64,000 bases of DNA from assembly GCF_029263665.1 (NCBI RefSeq), contig NZ_JAJUFQ010000009.1, positions 1 to 64,000 on the forward strand, in the 5' to 3' direction. This DNA is from Halomonas sp. (lineage in GTDB: Bacteria > Pseudomonadota > Gammaproteobacteria > Pseudomonadales > Halomonadaceae). Under the pieces are notes generated by a model, which was not told where the DNA came from, made no database searches, and was given only the letters and a program-made list of their open reading frames with translations. The translations under genes and the position numbers were made by a program. Shown here piece by piece: positions 1-10,000 of the stretch (position 1 is its first letter; each line of letters opens with the position of its first letter).

Positions 1-62
1 GGGTTCGAACCCCTGTTCCCGCCGTGAAAGGGCGGTGTCCTGGACCACTAGACGAATGGGAC
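1..62 (-). tRNA. tRNA-Glu (UUC), 3' end cut by window edge
   Basis: Read on the minus strand, this begins GTCCCATTCGTCTAGTGG and has the anticodon loop CTTTCAC (anticodon TTC) between CCGCC/GGCGG stem arms, followed by the T-loop GTTCGAA. It matches the complete tRNA-Glu at 168-243 wherever both are present. About 13 bases of the 3' acceptor and CCA lie outside the window. It is the third gene of a co-oriented Glu-Gly-Glu cluster, only 3 nt after the CCA of tRNA-Gly. Confidence 0.95.
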
Positions 63-65
63 GCA

Positions 66-140
66 TGGAGCGGGAAACGAGATTCGAACTCGCGACCCCA
101 ACCTTGGCAAGGTTGTGCTCTACCACTGAGCTATTCCCGC
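66..140 (-). tRNA. tRNA-Gly (GCC)
   Basis: On the minus strand this is a 75-nt cloverleaf starting GCGGGAATAGCTCAGTGG, with anticodon GCC in the loop TTGCCAA, T-loop GTTCGAA, acceptor arms GCGGGAA/TTCCCGC, a U discriminator and an encoded CCA (66-68). It lies between the two tRNA-Glu genes and is presumably processed from the same transcript. Confidence 0.96.
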
Positions 141-167
141 GCTTTCCGATAACCTTGATGAGTCGAG

Positions 168-243
168 TGGCGTCCCATAGGGGGTTCGAACCCCTGTTCC
201 CGCCGTGAAAGGGCGGTGTCCTGGACCACTAGACGAATGGGAC
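168..243 (-). tRNA. tRNA-Glu (UUC)
   Basis: A complete 76-nt tRNA on the minus strand. The acceptor arms GTCCCAT/ATGGGAC, anticodon TTC in loop CTTTCAC, T-loop GTTCGAA, G discriminator and encoded CCA (168-170) are all visible. It is the first gene of the tRNA cluster and lies about 30 bp downstream of a near-consensus sigma70 promoter. Confidence 0.97.
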
Positions 244-274
244 ACATGTCGCTCGTCTCGTCGAGGTGGCGCGT

Positions 275-303
275 ATGTTACTGAGCACCCTGAAAAGTGT
301 CAA
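275..303 (-). promoter_or_regulatory. sigma70 promoter of the tRNA cluster
   Basis: On the minus strand there is a perfect -35 TTGACA (298-303), a 17-bp spacer, and a -10 TAACAT (275-280), followed by a GC-rich stretch of the kind seen at stable-RNA promoters. The first tRNA begins 31 bp downstream at 243, so transcription would give a short 5' leader before Glu-Gly-Glu. Confidence 0.8.
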
Positions 304-570
304 GCCTCCTCCCACAATTTCGCTGCCGTTTTACTGCACTCCCTTCTGCCCTGCAGGAGCTCTGGCTTTGCACTCTTCTTTTCTTACTACTCTTGAAAGG
401 TAGGTCGCTTGAAAGGTTGATGGATAGGAAGGCATAGCGATGGATAGGATGATGAGGGATCACAGGATGGCGTTGATTGGTCAAATACGCATAAACGTCG
501 TAGCTTGTAACTGTAGCTTGTAGCCAAGGTGAGTCTTTAACCGAGGTGAGTTCGTCACAGGAGTACGCCC
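304..570. other. non-coding gap with short direct repeats
   Basis: I see no gene between the tRNA promoter and msrB. The gap holds several short degenerate direct repeats: CTTGAAAGGT at 392 and 408, GATGGATAGGA at 419 and 439, GTAGCTTGTA at 500 and 513, and AGGTGAG at 527 and 544. The msrB ribosome binding site (AGGAG) lies near 559-563. Confidence 0.6.
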
Positions 571-969
571 ATGCGCAAGAAGATTGAAAAGACCGAAGCT
601 GAATGGCGCGAGCAGCTGACCCCGGAGCAGTATCACGTCACGCGCGAGAAAGGTACAGAACGCCCCTTCAGTGGCGACTATCAGGTCACGGATACTGTCG
701 GCATCTATCACTGCGTATGTTGTAACGCACCGCTATTCGAGAATGAGCACAAGTTCGATGCGGGTTGTGGCTGGCCCAGTTTCGATCGCCCGTTGTCCGG
801 AGAAAGCGTCGAGGAACACACGGACACCAGCCACGGCATGCATCGCACAGAGATCACTTGTTCTCGTTGTGGTGCCCATCTTGGACATGTATTCCCGGAT
901 GGCCCGACCAGGACTGGCCATCGCTTCTGCATCAACTCAGTCGCACTGAACTTCCACGAAGGCGAGTGA
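571..969 (+). CDS. msrB: peptide-methionine (R)-S-oxide reductase MsrB
   Basis: MsrB reduces the R epimer of methionine sulfoxide in proteins, using thioredoxin, in the cytosol. The 132-residue protein has the zinc-binding pairs Cys48/Cys51 and Cys97/Cys100, the GCGWPSF segment (residues 65-71), and the catalytic cysteine in RFCINS at Cys120. The length is normal for a single-domain MsrB and no signal peptide is present. The start is supported by an AGGAG site about 8 nt upstream. It is monocistronic as far as I can see. The complementary MsrA at the other end of the window has an export signal, so the two probably act in different compartments. Confidence 0.95.
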   Translation: MRKKIEKTEAEWREQLTPEQYHVTREKGTERPFSGDYQVTDTVGIYHCVCCNAPLFENEHKFDAGCGWPSFDRPLSGESVEEHTDTSHGMHRTEITCSRCGAHLGHVFPDGPTRTGHRFCINSVALNFHEGE

Positions 970-1096
970 GGCTCTTGCGCTTAAACCCGCCTGCTCATTG
1001 ATACTTCCCGCCCCCATTAACACTCCCCTACTCAGTACGCGCGGTCGGCCTTCTGGTAAGATGGCCGACCGCTATGATTTTTGCAGGAGAGGTTCC

Positions 1097-2149
1097 ATGC
1101 TCGGCTGGTTTCCGGGACACATGAATAAAGCGCGGCGCCAGATACTCGAGGCGCTGCCGGAAATCGACGTTGTCATCGAAGTGCTGGATGCTCGTCTTCC
1201 TTACTCCAGCGCCAATCCGATGCTGGCCCACCTCACCCGTCACAAGCCTGTGCTCAAGATTCTGTCCAGGGCAGACCTGGCAGACCCACAACGTACCAAG
1301 GAGTGGACGGCCTTCTTCGATGCCCAGGAAAACACCCGGGCACTGGCGATCACCACGACAAATACGCGGGAGTTGAAACGCATTCCCAAGCTGTGCCATG
1401 AGCTGGCCGGCCAGGTACGTGCCGACCGTGATGTCCGCGTGATGGTCATGGGCATTCCCAACGTCGGCAAGTCAACCTTGATCAACGGCCTGGCCGGGCG
1501 CACCATCGCCAAGACGGGCAATGAGCCAGCCGTGACCAAGCGCCAGCAGAAAGTACGCATTCCGGGCCGCATCGCCCTGACCGACACTCCTGGCGTGCTG
1601 TGGCCCAAGATCGAGGACCAGGCCAGTGCCTATCGCCTGGCTGCCAGCGGCGCCATTCGCGATACCGCCATCGATTATGTCGACGTGGCGCTGATTGCGG
1701 CTGCAGAGCTGGCCAAACGCTATCCCGATGCCCTCAAGTCGCGCTATAAATTGAAACAGCTGCCAACGTATGAGGCCAACCCGGAAGCCGATAGTGTCGA
1801 GGCTGATGGTGGCTTTCGTCTGGACCTGATGGCCCAGGCCGGTTTCGACGGTCACGCCATCCTCGCCGACATTGCCGCCAGGCGCGGTGGACTTCGTGCA
1901 GGCGGTGAGATCGACCTGCACCGTGGCAGCGAGGTCCTGCTCCACGAGTTGCGCGACGGCAAGATTGGCCGGCTGACACTTGAAACACCGGCCGATATTC
2001 CCGAGGAAGAGCCAGAAGAAGAAAGTCCTGAAGAAACACAACAGGATCTACAGGAAACGGCTGGCCAGGCACCTGCCAACGCCCAGGTTGGCGACGCCAG
2101 CCAGAACCAGAAGACACAGGACAACACCCCCGACAACGGGCCCCAATAA
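1097..2149 (+). CDS. ylqF: ribosome biogenesis GTPase YlqF/RbgA-type
   Basis: A circularly permuted GTPase of the YlqF/RbgA family, which acts in late assembly of the large ribosomal subunit. The permuted motif order is visible: a G4-like SRADL (57-61) comes first, then G1 GIPNVGKST (119-127), then G3 DTPG (163-166). The last ~50 residues form an acidic, Glu/Gln-rich low-complexity tail that the core family lacks. An in-frame upstream start exists at 998, but ATG 1097 has an AGGAGAG site at 1085-1091 and gives the family N-terminus (MLGWFPGHMNKA). The product is 350 aa. alaA follows 26 bp later and may be co-transcribed. Confidence 0.93.
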   Translation: MLGWFPGHMNKARRQILEALPEIDVVIEVLDARLPYSSANPMLAHLTRHKPVLKILSRADLADPQRTKEWTAFFDAQENTRALAITTTNTRELKRIPKLCHELAGQVRADRDVRVMVMGIPNVGKSTLINGLAGRTIAKTGNEPAVTKRQQKVRIPGRIALTDTPGVLWPKIEDQASAYRLAASGAIRDTAIDYVDVALIAAAELAKRYPDALKSRYKLKQLPTYEANPEADSVEADGGFRLDLMAQAGFDGHAILADIAARRGGLRAGGEIDLHRGSEVLLHELRDGKIGRLTLETPADIPEEEPEEESPEETQQDLQETAGQAPANAQVGDASQNQKTQDNTPDNGPQ

Positions 2150-2175
2150 ACGGATTGAACGAGACCCCCAGCGCC

Positions 2176-3405
2176 ATGGATACGCCCATCCTTCGCAAGT
2201 CCCACAAGCTCGACAACGTCTGCTATGACATTCGTGGACCAGTACTCGAGCACGCCAAGCGCCTGGAAGATGAAGGCCAGAGAATCTTGAAACTCAATAT
2301 CGGCAACCCTGCGCCGTTCGGCTTCGAGGCACCGGAAGAAATTCTCCAGGATGTGATGCGTAATTTGCCCACGGCCCAGGGCTACTGCGATTCAAAGGGA
2401 CTCTATTCGGCGCGCAAGGCGATCATGCAGGAAAGCCAGCGCAAGGAGATCCCCGGCGTTGGTATCGAGGACATCTTCATCGGCAACGGCGTCTCGGAAT
2501 TGATCGTGATGGCCATGCAGGCCCTGCTCAACGACGGTGACGAAGTGCTGATTCCGGCACCAGACTATCCGCTGTGGACCGCTGCGGTGAACCTGTCTGG
2601 AGGCCGCGGAGTACATTATCTGTGCGATGAGCAGGCTGATTGGGCCCCGGCCATGGACGACGTCCGTGCCAAGGTGACTAGCCACACCCGTGCGATTGTC
2701 ATCATCAACCCCAACAATCCCACAGGAGCGGTCTATCCACCGGAGGTATTGCACGAGTTGCTCGATATCGCCCGGGAGCACAACCTGGTGGTGTTCTCCG
2801 ATGAGATCTACGACAAGATCCTCTATGACGACACCGTGCATGTTGCAACCGGCTCACTGGCGACAGAAGACCAGTTGGTCGTGACCATGAACGGGTTGTC
2901 CAAGAGCTATCGTTGCGCCGGCTTCCGCAGTGGCTGGATGACCCTGTCCGGCCAGGCAGCCATGAAGCGCTCCCAGGATTTCATTCAGGGCCTGAATATG
3001 CTGGCATCCATGCGCCTGTGCGCCAATGTGCCGGCACAGCATGCCATCCAGACCGCGCTTGGCGGCTATCAGTCGATCAACGACCTGATTCTGCCAGGAG
3101 GTCGCCTGCTCGCCCAACGCGATATCACCATGGAAAAGCTCAATGCCATTCCTGGTGTCAGTTGCGTCAAGCCCAAGGGGGCGCTCTACGCCTTCCCCAA
3201 GCTCGACCCCAAGATGTACGACATCAAGAACGACGAACAACTGGTGCTTGACCTGCTGCTGCAGGAAAAGATCCTGCTGGTTCAGGGAACCGCCTTCAAC
3301 TGGCCTGATCCGGACCATGTACGCATCGTCACCCTACCCTGGGCCGACCAATTGGGAGATGCCCTGGACCGATTCGCTCGCTTCCTGTCACGGTATCGTC
3401 AATAA
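2176..3405 (+). CDS. alaA: glutamate-pyruvate aminotransferase AlaA
   Basis: A PLP-dependent class I/II aminotransferase that makes alanine from pyruvate and glutamate. The sequence agrees with E. coli AlaA as I remember it across nearly its whole length, including KLNIGNPAPFGF, QGYCDSKGLYSAR, INPNNPTGAVY and ASMRLCANVPAQHAIQTALGG. The PLP lysine is in NGLSKSYR (Lys243 from this start). Length is 409 aa against about 405 in E. coli. ATG 2176 is preferred over an in-frame TTG at 2155. The ribosome binding site is weak for both, so the start is less certain than the identity. Confidence 0.94.
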   Translation: MDTPILRKSHKLDNVCYDIRGPVLEHAKRLEDEGQRILKLNIGNPAPFGFEAPEEILQDVMRNLPTAQGYCDSKGLYSARKAIMQESQRKEIPGVGIEDIFIGNGVSELIVMAMQALLNDGDEVLIPAPDYPLWTAAVNLSGGRGVHYLCDEQADWAPAMDDVRAKVTSHTRAIVIINPNNPTGAVYPPEVLHELLDIAREHNLVVFSDEIYDKILYDDTVHVATGSLATEDQLVVTMNGLSKSYRCAGFRSGWMTLSGQAAMKRSQDFIQGLNMLASMRLCANVPAQHAIQTALGGYQSINDLILPGGRLLAQRDITMEKLNAIPGVSCVKPKGALYAFPKLDPKMYDIKNDEQLVLDLLLQEKILLVQGTAFNWPDPDHVRIVTLPWADQLGDALDRFARFLSRYRQ

Positions 3406-3460
3406 GAAGCCGTCAGAAAAACAACATGTGCTTGGGTAATATTGGGCAATACTGTCTCAC

Positions 3461-3485
3461 CTGTGCTGTGCTGTGCTGTGCTGTG
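3461..3485. repeat. CTGTG x5 tandem repeat
   Basis: Five perfect head-to-tail copies of CTGTG, with a sixth broken after CTG. It sits in the 345-bp gap between alaA and htpX (3406-3750), which holds no gene that I can support. A weak promoter-like pair (TTGAAA 3541-3546, TATCTA 3564-3569) lies downstream towards htpX. The perfect short unit makes this a candidate slippage-prone site. Confidence 0.95.
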
Positions 3486-3750
3486 CTGAACAAATTGTGC
3501 AACGACCGTGACAGTATTCCCTGATCTTGAAACCAAGCACTTGAAACTCATACGCGTTGCATATATCTAAGCAGCATGCTGACCCATAACATACCTATGC
3601 AACGCGTTCAGGCAACACGTATCCAGTAGTCAGTTCAGAAAACGTTAGACAACGATCTTTCTCTAAAAACTGCAGATTTACCATACCGCTCCTGAGGACA
3701 TGCCATCTCAGGTGCGGGCAGGGACAACCCCTTCACGGAGATATCCGGCA

Positions 3751-4650
3751 ATGATGAGAATCCTGCTTTTCCTGGGTACCAACCTAGCCGTCGTGCTGGT
3801 TGCCAGTTTCACCCTGCGCCTATTGGGGGTGGAGCCTTATCTCAATGCTCAGGGCATCAATTTCAATGCGCTGTTAATCTTCTGCTTCGTCATCGGCATG
3901 GCAGGCTCTATGGTCTCGCTGTTCATATCCAAGTGGATGGCCAAGAGATCCACGGGCACAGTGATCATCGAGTCACCTTCCAACCCGACGGAAAAGTGGT
4001 TGCTCGACACGGTGGCGGAATTGTCTGAGAAAGCCGGTATCAAGATGCCGGAAGTCGGCATCTTCCCTGCTCAGCAATCCAATGCCTTTGCCACAGGCTG
4101 GAACAAGAACGACGCACTGGTGGCCGTCTCTGCCGGCCTTCTCAACCGTATGCAGCCAGAAGAAGTAAAAGCCGTGCTGGCCCACGAGATCGGCCACGTC
4201 TCCAACGGCGACATGGTCACTCTGGCGCTGATCCAGGGCGTGCTCAACACCTTCGTAATGTTCTTCGCCCGCATCATTGCCCATCTGCTGGATGCCTTCC
4301 TGCGGCGTGATGATAACCAGGGCCTCGGCTTCTTCGGCTACATTGCCGTCGTCACCGTGGCCGAAATCGTGTTTGGCATTCTTGCCTCGATGATCGCCGC
4401 CTGGTTCTCACGCTTCCGTGAGTACCGTGCCGATGCAGCTGGCGCTCAACTGGCTGGCTCCGGCGCCATGATCAATGCCCTGGCCCGCCTCAAGGCCGAG
4501 ACTCAGATGCCAGACCAGATGCCCGATACACTGACAGCCTTCGCCATCACCACCGGCCAGACCCGTAAACTGATGGAGAAACTGTTCGCCAGCCACCCGC
4601 CGCTGGACGATCGTATCCGCGCACTCAAGGAAGCCGCCTACCGCGAGTAA
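3751..4650 (+). CDS. htpX: membrane zinc metalloprotease HtpX
   Basis: HtpX is an inner-membrane M48 protease that degrades misfolded membrane proteins. Two hydrophobic helices lie near the N-terminus (about residues 4-26 and 36-60), the zinc motif HEIGH is at 145-149, and another membrane segment lies around 190-215 before the conserved [10 protein letters not shown] region carrying a further zinc ligand. The 299-residue length fits the family. ATG 3751 is chosen over upstream 3700 because it gives the conserved MMRI N-terminus and has ACGGAGAT just upstream. A strong terminator follows at 4661. Confidence 0.96.
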   Translation: MMRILLFLGTNLAVVLVASFTLRLLGVEPYLNAQGINFNALLIFCFVIGMAGSMVSLFISKWMAKRSTGTVIIESPSNPTEKWLLDTVAELSEKAGIKMPEVGIFPAQQSNAFATGWNKNDALVAVSAGLLNRMQPEEVKAVLAHEIGHVSNGDMVTLALIQGVLNTFVMFFARIIAHLLDAFLRRDDNQGLGFFGYIAVVTVAEIVFGILASMIAAWFSRFREYRADAAGAQLAGSGAMINALARLKAETQMPDQMPDTLTAFAITTGQTRKLMEKLFASHPPLDDRIRALKEAAYRE

Positions 4651-4660
4651 GGCCATACCC

Positions 4661-4689
4661 GCCCCCGCCCTTGTGCGGGGGCCTTTCTT
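4661..4689 (+). terminator. rho-independent terminator of htpX
   Basis: An 8-bp GC stem, GCCCCCGC (4661-4668) pairing with GCGGGGGC (4675-4682), has a 6-nt loop and is followed by a T-rich tail. It starts 11 bp after the htpX stop. Confidence 0.88.
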
Positions 4690-4760
4690 CAGAGTTCATC
4701 GCTCATAACCCGCAGCTAATGGCTCGGCATCCCCTTATCCAACCTCCAGCGGAACCTCCC

Positions 4761-5126
4761 ATGGAAATTCATAGAATCAATCCCTCGAAGCGTTGGTCCG
4801 ACGCCACCGTATTCAATGGCATCGCCCATTTTGTCGAAGTGCCGGAAAGCGACCTCAACGCCGACATCAAGGGCCAGGTCAGCCAGGTACTGGAGCAGGC
4901 ACAACAGAGCCTGGCAACCGTCGACAGCGACAAGAGCCGCGTATTGTCGGTCACCATCTACCTCACCGACTTTGCCAATTTTGACGCCCTCAACGAAGTC
5001 TGGGACGCGTGGTTCCCCGATGGCTGTGGCCCTAGCCGTGCCTGCGTGAAGGCTGAGTTGGCCAACCCGAAATACCTGGTGGAAATGGCCTTTGTCGCTG
5101 CCGCCGGAGAGCGCTTTCAGTCATGA
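4761..5126 (+). CDS. RidA/YjgF-family protein
   Basis: A 121-residue member of the RidA (YjgF/YER057c/UK114) family. True RidA deaminates reactive enamine/imine intermediates released by PLP enzymes. The conserved arginine of the active-site segment is at Arg93 (PSRACVKAEL), and the motif around residues 60-70 (VLSVTIYLTD) fits the trimeric chorismate-mutase-like fold. The sequence is diverged from canonical RidA, so the substrate is not settled. ATG 4761 is the start that matches the domain. Upstream in-frame sequence overlaps the htpX terminator and is rejected. Confidence 0.85.
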   Translation: MEIHRINPSKRWSDATVFNGIAHFVEVPESDLNADIKGQVSQVLEQAQQSLATVDSDKSRVLSVTIYLTDFANFDALNEVWDAWFPDGCGPSRACVKAELANPKYLVEMAFVAAAGERFQS

Positions 5127-5163
5127 AGTGCTGCTATCGTGAATAAAGCCTTCGTGAGTGACA

Positions 5164-5201
5164 GCTTTCATGAAGAGAAAAAGCTTTCATGAAGAGAAAA
5201 A
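5164..5201. repeat. 19-bp tandem duplication
   Basis: GCTTTCATGAAGAGAAAAA is present twice in perfect tandem (5164-5182 and 5183-5201), running straight into the terminator stem at 5201. It lies between the convergent RidA-family and pdxB genes. Confidence 0.95.
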
Positions 5202-5224
5202 GCCGGCCAATCGGCCGGCTTTTT
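5197..5224. terminator. bidirectional terminator between ridA-like gene and pdxB
   Basis: AGCCGGCC (5201-5208) pairs with GGCCGGCT (5213-5220) around a 4-nt loop. It is flanked by A5 on the left and T5 on the right, so it can terminate the convergent genes on both strands. Confidence 0.92.
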
Positions 5225-5268
5225 CATCATTGCCCATCATAAAACCATTCTGAGAAGTCATGCATCAA

Positions 5269-6429
5269 TCATGATGGGCTAACACGAAAACCAGCGCCAG
5301 ATAGCCATGGCGCCAGCTCAGTAGCACTTCCCTTCAAGGCGACCTCCAAAGTGGCAAACTCACGGCGCAAGGGATAGTTGGCGCGGCAGGCATCAAATGC
5401 TTTTCCCGACCTGTCGCAGCCTAGTGCCTGATCGAGACGATCATGATCACGGCGAGGGTCATAAACCGCACGCATGCACAAGCGCAGCGCTTCATCCGGC
5501 GAGAGACCTGCCCCCAGCTCCAGCCGCGAAAGTGGCGGTTCAGGCGTCAGATCACCAAAACTGATTCGAGCCGGCTGCCCCAGATGTCGGCTCAAGGCCT
5601 GATAGATCTGATGCGTACCGCGCAACTTGCCATCCAGACTGTACCCCGCGATATGTGGCGTCGCCAGATCGACCCGTCGCTCCAGTTCAGCGTCGATGAC
5701 TGGCTCACGTTCCCATACATCCAGCAGTGCCGTGATATCCCCCTGCTGCTGCAAGCGCTGCTTGAGTGCATCACCATCCACGCAGTCACCACGCCCGGCA
5801 TTGAGCAATACTGTCCCCGGCCGCAGCGCCGCAATACGCTGCTCATCCAACAGATGATGAGTGGCATGCTTCCCTTCTCGTACCAGAGGGGTGTGCAAGC
5901 ACAGGACATTGCACTCTTCGATGACACGCTCAAGCGACATGAACTCACCAGCACCTTCCGCAGCAGCCCTGGGAGGGTCGCATAAGCGATGCGTGATCCC
6001 CATGGCCGCCAGGCGTCCAGCCAAACGCCCACCAACATTACCGACACCGACAATACCGACGCGCTGATCCGCCAGCGATTCTCCGCGCCGCTCCATGGCC
6101 AGCCCCAGCGCAGCCAGGACATAATCCACCACCGCTTCAGCATTGCACCCAGGTGCGCTGGAAAAGCCAATGCCGTGCGATGCCAGGGCCGGCAGATCCA
6201 CATGGTCGGTACCAATGGTACAGGTCCCGACAAAGGACAGTGGAGAGCCCAGGCCCTTGGCCTGCTCGATGACCGCAGCATCCAGCCGGGTGATCGAGCG
6301 TATCACCAGGGCATCGACATCCATCAGTGCACGGGCGTCGATTTCCCGGCCAGGCATACGACGTACCTCGCCCAAGGGTGAAAAACAGATATCGCTGGCA
6401 GGCACATTGGCATCGACAAGAATCTTCAT
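5269..6429 (-). CDS. pdxB: erythronate-4-phosphate dehydrogenase PdxB
   Basis: PdxB is the second enzyme of the DXP-independent (long) pathway to pyridoxal phosphate and oxidises 4-phosphoerythronate with NAD. The protein has the N-terminal PdxB signature (MKILVDANVP), the D-2-hydroxyacid dehydrogenase fold with NAD motif GVGNVGGR starting at 128, the NAGRGD active-site segment, and a C-terminal PdxB-specific dimerisation region. Its 386 residues are close to the E. coli length. The gene is divergent from the WGR gene at 6545, sharing a 115-bp promoter gap, and ends at the bidirectional terminator at 5197. Confidence 0.95.
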   Translation of the reverse strand: MKILVDANVPASDICFSPLGEVRRMPGREIDARALMDVDALVIRSITRLDAAVIEQAKGLGSPLSFVGTCTIGTDHVDLPALASHGIGFSSAPGCNAEAVVDYVLAALGLAMERRGESLADQRVGIVGVGNVGGRLAGRLAAMGITHRLCDPPRAAAEGAGEFMSLERVIEECNVLCLHTPLVREGKHATHHLLDEQRIAALRPGTVLLNAGRGDCVDGDALKQRLQQQGDITALLDVWEREPVIDAELERRVDLATPHIAGYSLDGKLRGTHQIYQALSRHLGQPARISFGDLTPEPPLSRLELGAGLSPDEALRLCMRAVYDPRRDHDRLDQALGCDRSGKAFDACRANYPLRREFATLEVALKGSATELAPWLSGAGFRVSPS

Positions 6430-6544
6430 GACTTTCCTTGGTCTCGATATACTTTCTCAGCGTACAATAGCGCGATCTTACCCGCAGGTGCGCCCCCCGC
6501 GTCACCCGTTGCCGCAATGACTTGAGTTACACCAGGAGCCAACG

Positions 6545-6826
6545 TTGATCATCCGCTGGGAAACCGACCATGACTACGTCCTCGTGCATATCCACCAGGA
6601 CATGTTCGGTGACTGGATATTCAGCCGTGCCTGGGGCCAGATTGGCACCCAGTTCGGAGGCCTGAAGCATTCCTTGGCCGATGACCATGCCCAGGCGATG
6701 CTGTGGCTGGAGGATGAAACCACCATCCAATCCTCCCGTGGCTTTCGCAAGGTACTCGAAGCGGATGACTCAAGCCCTGAAGCTCAAGAGGCCATGGGAC
6801 AGCTATCTTTACTCGACACTCTGTAA
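6545..6826 (+). CDS. stand-alone WGR-domain protein
   Basis: A 93-residue protein that is essentially one WGR domain, a nucleic-acid-binding module known from poly(ADP-ribose) polymerases and from bacterial proteins of unclear role. Visible are the DLFG-like segment QDMFGDW (18-24), the signature RAWGQIGTQFGG (28-39) and the closing SRGF aromatic motif near 64-67. The start is TTG at 6545, with AGGAG at 6532-6536 at good spacing. No other domain is present. It is divergent from pdxB, and a strong terminator follows. Its biological role cannot be read from the sequence. Confidence 0.75.
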   Translation: MIIRWETDHDYVLVHIHQDMFGDWIFSRAWGQIGTQFGGLKHSLADDHAQAMLWLEDETTIQSSRGFRKVLEADDSSPEAQEAMGQLSLLDTL

Positions 6827-6910
6827 CGCTGGCCGACGCCTCGGCCCTGGCCTCTGGGCACTCTTCACACCTGAATACCCTTCCTATCTGAACACCCCCA
6901 ATAAAAGACG

Positions 6911-6954
6911 ACACCCCGAAGGCTGGATGTCTTATCCAGCCTTCGGGGTGTTTT
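6911..6954. terminator. strong terminator between WGR gene and RND operon
   Basis: A perfect 18-bp inverted repeat (6911-6928 with 6934-6951) with a 5-nt loop and T4 tail. It lies between a plus gene and the end of the minus-strand pump operon. The 3' side on the minus strand is less T-rich, so it best fits termination of the WGR transcript. Confidence 0.9.
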
Positions 6955-7045
6955 CATCGGTGATGGATTCAGTGGGGCACTGGATGCCCCTCTGAATTAC
7001 CTAACCGCCGACTTTCCTATCCTCTAACGTTCCCGCTCACTACGA

Positions 7046-10000
7046 TCAAGCCAGATACCCGTGTGCCTCATCAGGGTCGTCCGAGCCTTGCGTGGGCTCT
7101 TCCTGTTGCTGGCGCCTCTGCTTTCGTGTCACCAGCTTGCGTAGCGCCACGTAGAACACTGGGGTGAGGAACAGCCCGAACAGGGTGACTCCAAGCATGC
7201 CGAAGAACACAGCGACACCGAGCGCCTGCCGAACTTCAGAGCCAGCACCTGAGCCCAGCATCAACGGTATTACCGCCGCCGTGAAGGTGATCGACGTCAT
7301 GATGATCGGGCGCAGGCGCAAGCGGCATGCCTCGAGAGCGGCCTCAATGATGCCCTTGCCTTGCTGTTCAAGCTCGCGGGCAAACTCGACGATAAGAATC
7401 GCGTTCTTGCATGCCAGGCCAATCAATACGACCAACCCGACCTGAACAAAGACATTGTTGTCGCCCTTCATCCACCACACCCCCAGCAAAGCGGAAAGCA
7501 TGCACATGGGGACAATCAGGATCACGGCCAACGGCAAGGTCCAGCTTTCATAAAGCGCCGCCAACACCAGGAACACCAGCAACACCGACAGAGGAAATAC
7601 AATCAGAGCGGCATTCCCTTGAGTTGCCTGCTGGAAGCTCAGGTCCGTCCACTCGAAGGTCATGCCATTGGGCAGCACCTGGTCAGCCAGCTCGCTCAAC
7701 ACCTGCATCGCCTGGGACGATGACAGCACAGAGGGGTCCGACTCCCCTGCCAGGTCTGCTGCCGGATAGCCGTTGTAGCGCAGCACCGGGTCCGGCCCAA
7801 AGGTCTCATCGATGTTCACCATCGTGCCAATCGGTACCATCTCGCCATGCACATTGCGGGTACGCAGATTGGCAATGTCTTCGACACTATCCCGGAAAGG
7901 GCCGTCGGCCTGGGCAATCACCTGCCAAGTACGGCCAAACTGGTTGAAGTCGTTGACATAGGTGGAACCAAGGTAGGTCTGCAGCGTCTCGAACAGAGAC
8001 GTCAGCGGTACCCCTAGGGTCTTCGCCTTGACCCGGTCGACTTCCGCATCCAACTGCGGCACGTTGGCCTGGTAACTGGTGATCGGAAAGCCCATGCCAG
8101 GCGTCTGGGCAACGGTCCCTTGAAACGCCTGGATCGCACTCTGCATGGCCCCATACCCCAGTCCTGCACGATCTTCGATGAACATCTGCCAGCCATTGCC
8201 ATTGCCCAGCCCCAGAATGGGCGGCGGCATGAACGAGAAGGTGAAGCCTTCCTGCAAGGCCGAAATCTTCTGATTGATGCCGGCATTGATTTCCGCTGCC
8301 GTGCGCGAACGCTCAGAGAATGGTGCCAGCGTCAGGAAGGCCACCCCGCTGTTGGGCGTATTGGTAAACTGCAGGGCATTGAGCCCAGGAAAAGCGACCG
8401 AATGAGTAACATCTTCATCCTGCATGGCCAGTTCACTGACCTTGCTCAGCAAGGCATCCGTGCGTTCCAGAGAAGCCCCTTCCGGCAGCTTGACGCCAGC
8501 GATCAGGTACTGCTTGTCCTGGGTCGGAATGAAGCCGGGCGGCACCACCTTGAACATCATGCCTGTCGCCACCAACAGCAATGCATAGACCACGAATACG
8601 GATCCGCGCCGATGCAGGGAACGGGATACCGCCCCTTGATAACGCTGTGAACTGCTGGCAAAGAAGCGGTTGAATGGACGGAACAGCCAGCCGAACATCA
8701 GATCGATCAACAGCGTCGCCCTGTCCCTCGGCGCATCATGCGGCTTGAGCAGCATGGCTGCCAGCGCCGGCGACAGCGTCAGGGAGTTGATGGTAGAAAT
8801 CACCGTGGAGACAGCGATTGTCGCGGCAAACTGGCGATAGAACTGGCCGGTAACCCCTGACAGAAAGGCCATGGGCACGAAGACAGCACACAGCACCAGG
8901 CCAATCGCAATGATCGGCCCAGAAACTTCGCGCATTGCCTGATGCGCCGCCGCCAGGGGCGACAGGCCTTCCTCGATGTTACGTTCGACGTTTTCCACTA
9001 CCACGATGGCATCATCAACCACGATGCCAATCGCCAGTACCAATCCAAACAGCGTCAGGGTATTGATCGAAAAGCCGAGCAGGTAAAGCACCGCAAAGGT
9101 GCCGACCACGGATACCGGCACGGCGATCAGAGGAATCACCGAAGCCCGCCAGGTCTGCAGGAACAATGTCACCACCAGCACCACCAGCAACACAGCCTCG
9201 AACAGGGTCTGAATGACCGAGCTGATGGAGTCACGCACAAAGACAGTAGTGTCGTACACCGCCTCATACTCGACCCCTTCGGGGAACCACTGGGACAGCT
9301 CATCCATGGCCGCAATGACTTGCTTCTGGATATCCAGGGCGTTCGCCCCCGGTGCCTGGAAGATACCGACAGCGACAGCGTCCTTGCCATCCAGCTGTGA
9401 GCGCAGCGTATAGTCGCCTGCACCCAACTCGAGACGAGCGACATCAGACAGGTGCACCACCTCGCCGTTCGCTCCTGTCTTGAGCACAATGTCACCGAAC
9501 TCCTGCTCGGTCGTCAGACGCCCCTTGGCATTGATCAAGGTCAAGTAGTCACTACTGGCTATCGGCTCAGCCCCTAGCTGTCCGGCCGAGACCTGCACAT
9601 TCTGCTCGCGCATGGCCTCCACTACCTCTCCCGAGGTGAGCCCTAGTGCTGCAATGCGATCCGGATCAAGCCAGGCACGCATGGCATAGTCGCCACCGCC
9701 AAATATCTGCGCATCCCCTACACCTTCGATACGTGCCAACACATCCTTGACGTGCAAACGGACATAGTTGCGCAGATACAGTGTGTCGTAGCGGCCATCC
9801 GGCGATGTCAGATGCACCACCATCAAGAAGGTCGGTGATTGCTTCTGGGTCGTCACCCCCTGACGCCGCACTTCTTCAGGCAAGCGCGCCTGCGCCTGGC
9901 TGACGCGGTTCTGCACCTTGACCGCTGCATCATCCGCATCGGTACCTGGGCGAAAGGTCACCGTGATCTGCAGCACACCATCGGAACCAGCGGTGGACTT

